A stretch of 64,000 nucleotides of DNA from Astragalus membranaceus (lineage: Eukaryota; Streptophyta; Magnoliopsida; Fabales; Fabaceae). The stretch lies in the NCBI GenBank assembly GCA_039519185.1, contig CM076847.1:48181708-48245707 (forward strand). Reading direction: 5' to 3'. The notes beneath the pieces were generated by a model. The model was not told the origin of the DNA, did not search any database, and saw nothing but the letters and a program-made list of their open reading frames with translations. Every line of letters starts with the position of its first letter. Positions within the stretch are counted from its first letter, which is position 1. Both the position numbers and the translations under genes were made by a program. Below are positions 23,801 through 33,637 of the stretch, in pieces.

Positions 23801-24453
23801 GTCGAATTTTATTATTTCCTTTCTATCTTCGAAAGGACTCGATCTTTCGCGTTACTCTTTCATTCAGTCTCTGAATCTCACTGAACTCTCTCCCGTTCTC
23901 AACCCTCTCACCCTCTGAATCTTCTTCGCATTGTGGCCTTCTCCCTCGCCACAGTCCCCGTCACCGTTCTTTGGTCGTCGTGGCTGTCGTTGCTGAAGAG
24001 AAAGAAAGAAGAAGAACGCTGAAAATCAACACAGTCCCTGCCACCGTTCTTTGCTCGTCGTCGCCGTCGTCGCATTCTCGTCATAGCCGTCGTCGTAGCT
24101 CTTCGTCGCCATCGTCTTGCTCGTCGTCGCCATCTCCTTACTCGCTGTCGCCTTGCTCGCTCGAAACCCTAAGTTTTCATCTTCGAAACCCAAACAAATC
24201 TTAGGTAAGAATCTCTGAAAATCAGTGTTTTGTTTTCGTTTTTCTTGTTTAATAGCAAAAATCACACCATGATTCGTTTTCGTTTTTGTTTTCTCTCGAA
24301 ACCCTAAGTTTTCATGATTATGATTTTTCCAGTTACTTTTCGTGATTCGTTTTTCTTGTTTAATAGCAAAAATCAGATGTTGTTGTTGCACCTCCCTTTA
24401 TTTTTACCGGTTTCATTTCGTAAGCTTCTGATTTATTAATGATGCTTATCTTT

Positions 24454-24924
24454 TGGTGTTTGTTTATTGTGATTGAAGATTGTGAGAGTGAGTTTTGTTG
24501 AATGACACTGAGTATCTCATTGGAGAAGCTATGTTCCACTGAGTATCTGATTTCGATTCTGATTTATTGAAGATTGAAGATTGTTTTATTTTGTACATTT
24601 ATATTAAGAGGCCCACTACTAATTTGTACTGTTAAATTGTTTGTGTTATAGGAAGTGGAAGGCTGAGTAGACTGATATACGAATAGCGCAAACCGGAAAT
24701 CGTCGTTGCTCGGACGGGTCAACCCGGGAAGTTCATTGTCAAACCCGCTTCTCACTCTTGCATCTGCTTCTCGGTATATATATTACTTATTCATTTTCTT
24801 TTGTTTGTACTGTTAAATTGTTTGTACTGTTAGTTTGTCGTTGCTCGGACGGGTCAACCCGGGAAGTTCATTGTCGTTGCATTTATATTAATAGCTTTCC
24901 TATTAGGTGGTAAGGGAACTAGGT
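24454..24924. repeat. Internal direct duplication in CACTA 2, copy 1
   Basis: About 470 bp starting near TGGTGTTTGTTTATTGTG and matching 25826-26300 with few mismatches. Each copy contains two instances of the GC-rich phrase GCTCGGACGGGTCAACCCGG. The right edge includes the truncated end of the copia RT frame, so the copia piece was present before the duplication. Confidence 0.85.
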
Positions 24925-25450
24925 ACCAAGTGTTGTTGTTTTGCAGGGCTGTGAATTCAGCTTGCATTGCTGCAAGCCATTTGGGGTCTTTGAGGGTTTG
25001 TTTAACTGAGGAAGGTTCAGTGGTTGTAAGGAAAACAGAGGGATGGAGTCTAGGTAAATTGATACCTGATTTTGATCTTGTTTGCATAGAGTGAGTATTA
25101 GTTGGTTGAGAGGTAGATGTATGGTTGGTGGTTGGTGTGGTGGTAGGGTTAGTTGTGGTTGGAATGGAGAGGTTAGTTGTAGTTGTAGTGATGGGAGGGG
25201 CTGCAGAATGTGTTGGAACAGGTGAGGTGGTTGCTGTATTGGCTGTTGGTGAGGTTTGGTTATCAGTAACAGTATTGGTGGAAGATGATGAAGGTGCTGT
25301 GTTGGTGGCAGTGACCATAGGTAGAGGACTGAGAGTAACAGGGGCTGTAGAAGAGGAAGCAGGTGATGATTTTGGACCAAAAAGATCAACATAAGGAAAA
25401 CGAGACTCATTAAAGATGACATCTTTTGACACTATGAGTTTGCCACTATG
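24889..25450 (-). pseudogene. Ty1/copia polyprotein fragment
   Basis: On the minus strand the frame contains GKLIVSKDVIFNESRFPY, then a long Ser/Thr/Pro-rich linker, then QTRSKSGINLPRLHP, LKDPKWLAAMQAEFTALQNN and NTWYLVPLPPNRKAI. This is the integrase-RT linker and the start of RT in copia elements. The RT catalytic part is absent. The frame begins directly after a primer-binding site, so gag, protease and integrase were deleted at a repeated AAACTCATAGTG. Confidence 0.85.
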
Positions 25451-25455
25451 AGTTT

Positions 25456-25467
25456 GCTCTGATACCA
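25456..25467 (-). promoter_or_regulatory. Primer-binding site of the copia remnant
   Basis: The minus strand reads TGGTATCAGAGC, the tRNA-Met complement, directly after an LTR end in TTTTACA. It shows that the copia remnant retains its 5' LTR side. Confidence 0.8.
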
Positions 25468-25673
25468 TGTAAAACTTGATAGAATTCATAGAGAGAGAGA
25501 GAAAAGAGAGAGGAGTGAAACTCTGTTTCTGCTTTATTATTTTTCACTGAATAGTTCTATTATACAGTTGAGTATATATACTATCTGTTAACCTGTGCAC
25601 CTCAGCTAGCTAACGTGTGCACAGTTGCAACTAACTTTACAATTCTGTTTAGATCAGATATTAACTAAAAACA
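25468..25673 (-). repeat. Probable copia LTR
   Basis: About 206 bp on the minus strand from TGTTTTTAGTTAATATC to TTTTACA, ending at the primer-binding site. The outer limit is a best guess because the phrase AACTAAAAACAGATTTAC is repeated several times to the right. Confidence 0.55.
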
Positions 25674-25825
25674 GATTTACTTCTAGAAGAATTGAAGTGC
25701 AGTAAAACAGATTTACTTCTAGAAGAATGGTGTTTAGATCAGATATTAACTAAAAACAGATTTACTAAAAACAGATTTACTAAAAACAGATTTACTAAAA
25801 ACAGATTTACTTCTAGAAGAATGGT
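25670..25825. repeat. Short tandem copies derived from the copia LTR edge
   Basis: Repeats of AAAAACAGATTTACT in direct tandem, with TTCTAGAAGAATGGTGTTTA between some copies. They connect the copia LTR to the second copy of the 470-bp duplication and look like slippage or repair products. Confidence 0.7.
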
Positions 25826-26300
25826 GTTTGTTTATTGTGATTGAAGATTGTGAGTGAGTTTTGTTGAATGACAATGAGTATCTCATTGGAGAAGCTATGT
25901 TCCACTGAGTATCTGATTTCGATTCTGATTTATTGAAGATTGAAGATTGTTTTATTTTGTACATTTATATTAAGAGGTCCACTACTAATTTGTACTGTTA
26001 AATTGTTTGTGTTATAGGAAGTGGAAGGCTGAGTAGACTGATATACGAATAGCGCGAACCGGAAATCGTCGTTGCTCGGACGGGTCAACCCGGGAAGTTC
26101 ATTGTCAAACCCGCTTCTCACTCTTGCATCTGCTTCTCGGTATATATATTACTTATTCATTTTCTTTTGTTTGTACTGTTAAATTGTTTGTACTGTTAGT
26201 TTGTCGTTGCTCGGACGGGTCAACCCGGGAAGTTCATTGTCGTTTCATTTATATTAATAGCTTTCCTATTAGGTGGTAAGGGAACTAGGGACCAAGTGTT
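25826..26300. repeat. Internal direct duplication in CACTA 2, copy 2
   Basis: Second copy of 24454-24924, ending in the same truncated RT codons and then passing directly into the right subterminal repeats. The 63-codon minus-strand frames found in both copies are repeat translations with no family match. Confidence 0.85.
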
Positions 26301-26560
26301 TCAAACAACCGACGCTAAATGTCTCAAAGGGGACTTTTAGCATCGGTTGTTTCAAACACCCGACGCTAAATGTCATTTTTAGACCTTTGAAATGGTTTTT
26401 AATGTGACATTTAGCATCGGTTATCTGAGAACCCGATGCTAAAAGTGACATATAGCGTCGGTTAAATAACCGATGCTAAATGTATGACATTTAGCATCGG
26501 TCGATTTAGCGTCGGGCGATAACCGACGCTAAATGTCCAATTTAACCGACGCTAAATGTC
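26300..26560. repeat. Subterminal palindromic repeats, right end of CACTA 2
   Basis: Several inverted units (CCGACGCTAAATGTC with GACATTTAGCATCGGTT) mirror the left array and end at the terminal repeat. Confidence 0.85.
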
Positions 26561-26575
26561 TTTTTTCCACTAGTG

Positions 26576-26612
26576 TCTGTAAACTGAAGTAGAAGACCCG
26601 ACTTTCCAACCT
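26576..26612 (-). pseudogene. Rab2/RABB1-like pseudogene, exon 2 (5' half)
   Basis: The minus strand encodes VGKSGLLLQFT, the P-loop end and following helix of Rab2, after a TGTAG acceptor. The codon joining exons 1 and 2 gives Glu where the P-loop glycine is expected. The CACTA element interrupts the frame after FT. Confidence 0.85.
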
Positions 26613-26971
26613 CTACACAAATTAAAAAAAGAACAAGAAAATCAATCCTCTTTGGAAGACCGAAGAGTTCACTATAATTGCCACAAGGCAAGTTGAACTA
26701 AAATTCAAAGCAACCACAAAATAAATAAGAAAAGTAGATATAAAAATTTCATTTTCTCAATTTTCATAGGTTTAACTAATTAGATACTATAGTTATGATG
26801 ATTTGGTAAACAAAATTGAGTTTACAACCATATGAGGGAATCCCTTCAACTAACATCAAATGTATTTATATGCGCCAAATCATTCTAAAAATTAAATTAA
26901 ATTCACAAATTATTATAATAAATTGAGATTAAGGTTAACAAAGCGAGATCAAAAGGGTTAATTAAAATTAC
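26613..26971 (-). other. Intron 1 of the Rab2-like pseudogene
   Basis: AT-rich interval with GT at its minus-strand start and AG at its end, placed exactly as in plant Rab2 genes after the first P-loop codons. It contains no other feature. Keeping an intron shows that this was a genomic copy, not a retrocopy. Confidence 0.7.
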
Positions 26972-27017
26972 CGGTGCCGCTGATGATGATGTATTTGCAG
27001 AGATATGCGTAAGACAT
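26972..27017 (-). pseudogene. Rab2/RABB1-like pseudogene, exon 1
   Basis: The minus strand encodes MSYAYLCKYIIISGT plus one base, matching the Rab2 N-terminus MSYAYLFKYIIIGDT. Changes at the P-loop (G to S and D to G) together with the altered junction codon would abolish nucleotide binding. About 250 bp of probable 5' leader lies to the right, up to the hAT-like element. Confidence 0.85.
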
Positions 27018-27273
27018 TTTTCAGTGAGAATTGTTGTGCGGGTAACGATGGGGAAGGGAACGGAGAAAGCACCAAGTAGTAACAGATTGAAATCGTTCTA
27101 AATTAAAGCACCAAGAAAACAGTAAACTAAATAGATATAGCATGGTTACGAAAACAAGGAGAATACGAAATGCTCCAAAATAATTAAAGATGCATAACAA
27201 TCATGGGAAAGAAAATTAAAAGTGAATAATGTATATAAGTATCTCACTTCACCAAGGATTTTCTTAGCCACAC

Positions 27274-28751
27274 ATAGGGTTTTAATATGCGGTCCGCAAT
27301 GACAATTGCGGCGGCTACAGCTGCGGTAGCTCCCGCTTCGGCATCAGGCCGCAACTGCGGCGTGGTCTGTAATCACATGCAACTTCCGCATCTTAACCGC
27401 ATCACACCCCCAATAACCCGCAACAGACCGCATCTACCTAGTACTTGCCTTTGAAAATAGGAAAAAACAGAGGGAGCGAAAGAAAGAGTGGGAAAGGAAG
27501 CTCTGGTCACTCTGCCTTCCAACACCATGTTAGCATGTTCATCTTAAAAGAACACTTCTTCCTTCCATTGCTGGCTGCGCGAGATCTTAACGAATGCTCT
27601 GCTCTATGTCTCACATCGCATCTGCTCAGTGTTCTATTCTCTGCGTTTTGGTAATGGGGAAATCACAGTCTCTAATTCGCCATTGTAAATGCAGAAGATG
27701 GATTTTCGTTTTAGTAAGATCTTTAATTTCATGGTATATAGAAGAAAAACAGAAAGAATATGAAACTGGTATTGGAGATAAGAAGAAACTAGTTTGCGGA
27801 AGCATCTTCTTTGACGAAGTTAAGAAGTCAATTTTTGGGGTTTGTTTGGCATGTGGGCTTGTTTGGTAAAATACTGTCAACCGAAATATTTCGGTTGAGG
27901 TCAACCGAATAGTGTAAAAATGGTAAAACTATGGTTTGTTTCAAAAAAATACACCTTCGGTTGGGACTAACCGAAAGTGTTAAGTTGATCGTAACCGAAT
28001 CGGCGAAAACAACGCGGCTCATTAATGGCCTTTTGCTCATTTTGTAGGGTTTGGGACTAACCGATACTGTTCGGTTGATCGTAACCGAATCGGCTAAAAC
28101 AGCGCGGCTCATTAATGGCCTTTTGGTCATTTCGCAGGGTTTGGGGTGTGGGGTGAGTAGGGAGGGGTGTGGGAAAAGTGATGGCCAAAACTTACAGTTT
28201 GCCAATTGTCCATTTTTAACCCATTGGCTTCATTTATATATACTTATATATACTTACTAAAATCTATATAGATTACAATTAAAAATATGAGAAACACATA
28301 TCATCCATGAGTACTAAATTAATAAAAAATAATTCGCACTTTTTTTTGACCAAAATAATTGGCACTTTTAAGAAACCATATTATACACCCAATGTTCAAA
28401 TGGTAATTTCTTTTCTTCTATTTTGTATTTGTATGTATATGTATATATTCATATGCTAATTAATTGGAAATTCAATAAAAATGTAAATAACGGTGTTTTT
28501 ATTACTTAAATAGTTATGTATTATGTTTGAAAATTGAATAAACATATTTCCATTACTTAACTAATTAGATATTTAGTCAATAAATAACTTTAATCATCAA
28601 ATTTTTATTATTTGAGATGTATAAAACAATAGCATAATTATAAAGAAAAGAAATATAATTATAGACTTTTTTTATGTTTGGTGCGGATTTGAAATTAATT
28701 CACACCGCATTGACCACAATAGCCGTAACCGCAACCGCAATTTGAAACCAT
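27274..28751. mobile_element. hAT-like non-autonomous element
   Basis: Imperfect terminal inverted repeats: ATAGGGTTTTAATATGCGG at the left, and the complement of ATGGTTTCAAATTGCGG at the right. Flanks are AGCCACAC and GGCCACAC (27266-27273 and 28752-28759), an 8-bp duplication with one mismatch. An 8-bp TSD suits the hAT superfamily. Subterminal GCGG/CCGC repeats lie near both ends. No transposase frame is seen. Confidence 0.65.
27957..28140. repeat. Two tandem 90-bp units inside the hAT-like element
   Basis: Each unit contains TTGGGACTAACCGA...GTTGATCGTAACCGAATCGG and GCGGCTCATTAATGGCCTTTT. Short inverted repeats of TCGGTT/AACCGA recur here and at 27880-27910 (GTCAACCGAAATATTTCGG). The units differ by several substitutions. 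Confidence 0.8.
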
Positions 28752-28852
28752 GGCCACACGTTCAATTCTTAAAAATCTACCAACAAAAGGTGCAAAACTC
28801 CTATGCCATTCTATTTCCACAAAGCACTAGTGCAAAAATGGGATTAGAATTA

Positions 28853-29215
28853 GACATTTAAAGTCAGGCGATCAGATGCCTGACTATATAAGTGACGCGG
28901 TGGCAAACTTGTAATTAAGAGGCAAAACTCGCGAGTTTTAAAGTCAAACGGATACATGCCTGACTTCTAAAGTGAACAAATAGGGAAAAAATTAGACTTT
29001 AGAAGTCAGGCGTGTATTCGCCTGACTACATAAGTGACGCGGTGGCAAACTTGTAATTAAGGGTGAAATTATTTGTTTCTATATTAATACTTTAGAAGTC
29101 AGGCGTTATTCCCTTGACTTCTAAAGTACCAAAATAAATAAAAAAAATGAAATTATAGAGAAGTCAAGCGAATACACGCCTGACTTCTAAAGTACTAAAA
29201 TAATAAAAAAGAATT
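28853..29215. repeat. Subterminal repeats, left end of CACTA 1
   Basis: Several AAGTCAGGCG...CGCCTGACTT inverted units, with the phrase GTGACGCGGTGGCAAACTTG occurring twice (about 28893 and 29035). These are the likely transposase-binding sites and match the array at the right end. Confidence 0.88.
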
Positions 29216-29960
29216 TCACTCTTAATTAGTCTCACTCTCAGAACACTCCTCTCGATTCTCACTCTCACGTACCCTACCATTCTCAGTCTGAAACCCTAAA
29301 GGATTTCTCCTCTACCACCGTCGAATCTCCCCCCTCTTATCCCTGATCTCACTCTCCTCCCCTCAATCGTTTCTCCATCGTCCTCGCTGGTTCTTTGGCT
29401 CTTTTTTCTTCTCCTCCCCGCTTTCTCTTTCTCTTCTTCACCTAGATCTACCTCTCTTGGTTCAGATGTGAAGGGAGAAAGGGGATGACATCGCCGGAGC
29501 GAGAGATGATTCCGCCGGAGAGCGGGAAGAGAAGATCGAGAAGAAAGGGGAGAAGACGATGTACGACGCGACAGTGAGGTTGCCGTTGGAGCTAGACGCA
29601 CGACGGGGAAGGGCCGGCTGTGGGTGACGGTGGTGATACGGTTCGAAGCCAACTGCAGTGAGGGCGATGCGGTTCTTGATTTCGGTCCTCCACCTGAGTT
29701 GCGATTTATGACTGACTTGTGATTTGTGGCTCCTACAATCTGTGATTCTTCTTCTTTTCTCTCTATTTCTTTTGGTTTTCAATTTCTGATTCTTTCTTTG
29801 TATTTTTTTTTCCAATGTAAGTGTTTGATTCTTCTTCATTTTATTTAATATTTGTGAATCTGTTTGAATCTGTTACTGTAAGTGTTAATTTTAGTTATAT
29901 GAGATTGTAAATTAAGTAGATGTCCCTTTTCAGATATGGATGCTTGTTATTGTTTCTTGA
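29216..29960. other. CT-rich leader-like stretch in CACTA 1
   Basis: Starts with CTCACTCTC-rich sequence and AAACCCTAAAGG, typical of a plant 5' leader, then purine-rich sequence. Several medium frames on both strands are low-complexity Arg/Ser translations without a recognisable domain. It may be the decayed promoter and first exon of a transposase gene or another captured fragment. Confidence 0.35.
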
Positions 29961-30669
29961 TTAGATATGTAAACCAAGAAAAATTTGACCATTCCATGGA
30001 CCTGAGCGCCAGTACGGTTGTGTTTGGTTCCATACAAACACTTCGGGAGCACCGAGACGGTCAAGGCTGGCAGAGAAGCTTCCAATGGCTGGATCAGAAG
30101 GAGTTTTCCATGAAGTAAGCTTTACTTTCTCCCCACTTATTTTGTTAGTGCTGATTATTATATTTGGAAGGAATGTATCACAAGGTTGACTGAAACTCTC
30201 CCATATTTTATTGCCCGTAGTGTCATCCAGCAAGCCAAGGTTTCCAGTATTCATAAGTTGAGCAGTACTAGTGTTTGAAGAAGTTGATACATTTGATGAC
30301 CAAATAACATGTTTATGTCCATTTAGCAGTACGAGGTTTCTATTGTTGGATATGGTGACTGGTGAGAACCCCGGAAGAGTCATTTAGTGGTTTGTTTCTG
30401 TTGGCTATCCATATGATATTGTTGGATTGATTTAGGTACCAAATTCCAAGGTAGCGATTTGTTGTGTTTGGGGGGCTGAAGAATCCAAGCTTGAAAGCAT
30501 TGTCATTGGAGCTTAGAGTCTCATGATCTTTGATCAATTGAGAGGATGTAATAGTGTCCACCACGGTACTGCTGCAGCCAATGTTTATGTAAAGGGTTGA
30601 GATTGAGAGGGAGAATAAAATCAGCAACATATTTCCTCGTATGGCTAATGCCAACATGTTTGAATTCAC
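29961..30669 (-). pseudogene. G-type lectin S-receptor-like kinase fragment
   Basis: The minus strand starts with a signal-peptide-like segment (MLLILFSLSISTLYINIG), then the B-lectin domain (KLGFFSPPNTTNRYLGIWYL, IIWIANRNKPLNDSSG). After a frame break it continues with NRNLVLLNGHKHVIWSSNVS, TGNLGLLDD, IWESFSQPCDTFLP and VWNQTQPYWRSGPWNGQIFL. The break near 30360 is explained by about 7 extra bases, an imperfect repeat of TCACCAG. The S-locus glycoprotein remainder, PAN, transmembrane and kinase domains are absent. Confidence 0.88.
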
Positions 30670-30840
30670 TAATAATGCCTAGCTACTAGTATTGTTTTAT
30701 ATATGCAACATGTTTCCTCGTTGCCTGACTTATTCTTTGTGTCTTTTTATACTCTGACTTTTGTAGTTGGATGTTGCAAACTTGAAACAGCACCAACCAC
30801 ACAAGTCAAGCTCAGTGAAGTAGTAGACCAATAATGGAGT

Positions 30841-31735
30841 ATACATCATTACAAGCAACAACTATTGTTATTCAATCAGGATTGATAGCATTAGCAGCAA
30901 GAAATGAATTTAGGCATAGAAGAAGAACAAAGGCTTCAATTAAAATTCAGGTAAAAACATCTTTAGAAGAAATACCTATAACACCAGCATAGATAATGAC
31001 ATACATTATGAAATAATTTGGAATCCAAAAATACGTTTGCTCATTGAAAAGTTCATCTAAAGTATCATCAATAAAAATTTGAAGCTTTAGATATAATCAT
31101 GCAAAACATGAAATTACATTACCTCTATTTTACATTGATAATTTTATCTTTTGGAATGGAGGAGAGCTCAAGCTCTTTGTTCTTACAAAAAGCACAAGAT
31201 AGCAACTCTTGCACTTCAATGTCTCTGGAGAGCTAAAGTAGCACAGAAAGAGCTGAAAATGCTTCAGATTGTGAGTCTCACTTCTCTGTATCATTTTTTT
31301 GAATTTATGTCATTTCTTTTAGAATAACTATGAGAAAGAAAAACGATTGAAAAGTAGAGGTATGATAACAGTTTGTAAGTTGCTGTGTAGGCTGCAAGAG
31401 ATACTGGGGCACTTAAGGAAGCAAAAGACAAGTTGGAGAAACGCGTTGAGGAGCTTACATGGAGACTTAATATTGAAAAACACATGAGGGTAAGGACTCT
31501 AGACTAGTTCTCCATGCATGATAAACACTATATAGTTTCAGCTAAATGGTTAATTCCAGTAAATTCAAGTTTTATATTTTCATTCCAAATAAGTTTCTTT
31601 TTTTTACATTTTTCAATCAATGATAGGAAAAACATTGGTTCATTCAGACAACATTTTATGCACTCCATCTAATCAAGAAACAATAACATGCAAGTTGACC
31701 TTGAAGAAGCTAAGGGACAAGAGATTTAAAGTCTT
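30841..31735 (+). pseudogene. Myosin XI neck/coiled-coil fragment with introns
   Basis: Four exon-like blocks. Block 1 (to 30950) reads TIVIQSGLIALAARNEFRHR, block 2 (about 31152-31271) QALCSYKKHKIATLALQCLW, block 3 (31391-31489) AARDTGALKEAKDKLEKRVE then ELTWRL, block 4 (from about 31695) VDLEEAKGQEI then a stop. These are IQ motifs and the start of the coiled coil of plant class XI myosin, an actin motor for organelle movement. Introns are retained with plausible GT/AG borders. Motor and cargo-binding domains are missing. Confidence 0.85.
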
Positions 31736-31756
31736 TGTTTAGTTGAATGATTGCAG

Positions 31757-33257
31757 AGTCTCAATGCCAAAACTGGTCTATTTAGCAAACGAATGAAGAT
31801 CATCCACCAGGATCCCATGCTTCAAGCACAAAGAGTGGCTGCTATTAAGGTTTAAAATGCGATAATTTTTATTTCCTTTGAAAGTTAAGATATTTTGAGG
31901 TATTGGAAATTATAGTAGACTTGATTTGATCGTAATATCTATTAAAGAAAACACTTGAGGTGCTAGTTCAGTGGTAAGAGCTAGCCTTATATCCTCAATG
32001 TGCTGAGTTCAAATCCCCTCGGGGACAGTTGTAAAATGGCCATTAGTGCCACTTTGATTAATAAAAATTTCCCCCTTCCCCAATTTTTTTAAAAAAAAAA
32101 AAAATATCTATTAAAGAAAACAAAACTCCAAAATAATTCTTTTGTGTTTATTTTTACTGTGACATGCAGTATAGACACTCATTTTGGTCATCCAAAATAC
32201 ATATGTCGTTATATTGATACTCCATTATCAATATTTCAAATTGTTCCTCCAAAAACATGTGCCATGTGAAGTTTCTTTAATCATAGTTGAAAGACCATTT
32301 TGATACATTGATAAACAAATATCGAATGCTATAATTCTATTTAATTAGACTAGGGAATAAGACATCTACTGAAGCCTGAGCATTTACCTTTTCTGTTTTG
32401 TACATGTTTTATGAATACTAATTTTGATCTCTGTAGGACCGACACTCTCGATTGAAGACCTGTCCGGTGTCTAAAACATTAGTGTCGGACACTTCAATTA
32501 TTTGTATTTTTAAAATTAAAACTGGTGTCTATGTGTCCGTGTCCGTATCGTGTCGTTTGTCTGTATCGTGTCAGTGCATCCTAGATTTTTTATCAGGCTA
32601 GTTAATTTGGAGCATTAGATTTTTGACATACTGAAAATTCTGGACAATGAACATTTGCTTTGATGGATGCAGAGAGTCAAGAGAACCGCTGCAGCAAGAA
32701 AGCATGCTTCCAAAACTATGAAAACATTCTTTAGCGATCCAATAAACCGTCAGAAAAGGAGCATTGCAATGAAAGGTCATTTTTATACCCTTGCACCCAT
32801 GACTTTGTTTCTAATAGGCATGGTTGATTTTCAGAAACACTTATTAGCATTTTTTTCATCCCACTTTTATGCAGGAGTGAAATTTTACTGAAAAACTGTG
32901 GACGCGAAGGGCATAGGAGACACTACTGTCCTGAACTCAAGGATAGTTCATTTGATAAGCGGTTCACATGTGGACTATGTGGTGAAAAAGGTCACAACAG
33001 AAGAACATGTAGCAAGTTAAGGATAAGTCATAGTAATGGGAAGGTAATAAAACACCGTCGATGTAAAATATGTCGACAATATGGCCATAACCGCAAGACA
33101 TGCCCTCAAGTTGTTTCTAATACAGGAAAGGACATCGCATCTCGAAGAACATATAAGTGTCGTTTGTACCAAGAAAAGGGACACAATGTTAGGACACAAT
33201 GCAGTGAAGAAGGGAGACACTATTTTTATTGGTCAATACTTGTTCACAAGAAGTGAA
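31757..33257 (+). pseudogene. NUMOD3-like / CCHC zinc-knuckle protein fragment
   Basis: Exon blocks lie at about 31757-31850, 32673-32775 and 32875-33257. The first two encode a basic repeat region (SKRMKIIHQDPMLQAQRVAA; KTMKTFFSDPINRQKRS) like NUMOD3-type DNA-binding modules. The third encodes zinc knuckles: FTCGLCGEKGHNRRTC and RRCKICRQYGHNRKTC are intact CX2CX4HX4C. The first knuckle has lost a base in its first Cys codon, giving a frameshift, and the last has Tyr for Cys. This looks like the plant NUMOD3 plus zinc-knuckle protein type of unknown role. Confidence 0.75.
31953..32102 (+). mobile_element. tRNA-derived SINE with long target-site duplication
   Basis: About 150 bp. It has a box-A-like TAGTTCAGTGGTAAGAGC and a box-B-like GAGTTCAAATCCCC, and ends in an A-run. 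It is bounded by a perfect 19-bp direct repeat AATATCTATTAAAGAAAAC (31934-31952 and 32103-32121). These are the hallmarks of a Pol III-transcribed SINE mobilised by LINE machinery. It lies in an intron of the captured zinc-knuckle gene. Confidence 0.93.
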
Positions 33258-33637
33258 ACTACTTCTGTATGGCTAGAGGTAAAATAAGTTTAACCCAGAG
33301 TGAAAATTTATTCCAATAGACCTTGACTTTTATTTTATTATTTTGGCGTTCTTCTGTATCTTTCTTAAATAGTTTGTCTCGATCCTTTCAACTTGGGTAA
33401 CTCATTTGCATATTTTTGTGCATCAAGAATTTATTTTGAGTTTATACTGTAATTTACCGTCATTGAAATTAACATTTGTTGAATTGATATTCTGATCCAA
33501 ACATAAGTAGGTCCAAAAGCTTAAAAAAGTATATTTAAATCCTTTCACATGCCTGATAGATTCTACCTGAAATTTCACAGGTATCTGAAGTCAAAGGACA
33601 AGATGTTGTATGTATTATAAAGAATTCTGCAACATTA
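33258..33637. other. Non-coding stretch between the zinc-knuckle fragment and element B
   Basis: AT-rich, with no recognised coding. It may be intron or 3' sequence of the captured gene. It ends at CATTA (33633-33637), the left TSD of element B, and the interrupted sequence resumes at 42390. Confidence 0.6.

Larger units (their letters stand above)
23540..26575. mobile_element. CACTA element 2, 3.0 kb, inserted in the Rab2-like exon
   Basis: Terminal inverted repeats CACTAGTGGAAAAA (23540) and the complement of CACTAGTGGAAAAAAG at the right end, with a 3-bp TSD TCT (23537-23539 and 26576-26578). These are diagnostic of the CACTA (En/Spm) superfamily. Both ends carry palindromic subterminal repeats based on TTTAGCGTCGGTTGTT (about 23560-23800 and 26300-26560). 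The interior has no transposase; it holds a CT-rich leader-like stretch, a copia fragment and an internal direct duplication. It is non-autonomous. Confidence 0.93.

Noticed and set aside
23971..24204. Ser/Arg-rich frame in CACTA 2
   Set aside because: Translation of a CGTCGT/CTCGTC-rich leader-like stretch; no domain, no homologue recognised.
24919..25422. Second minus-strand frame and a plus-strand Val/Gly-rich frame over the copia linker
   Set aside because: Shadows of the frame that contains the recognisable copia motifs.
29296..29839. Arg/Ser-rich minus-strand frames as genes
   Set aside because: Low-complexity, overlapping in two frames, no domain; more likely leader or intron sequence in CACTA 1.
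33081..33287. Frame overlapping the zinc knuckles
   Set aside because: Out of frame with the CX2CX4HX4C motifs, so a shadow.
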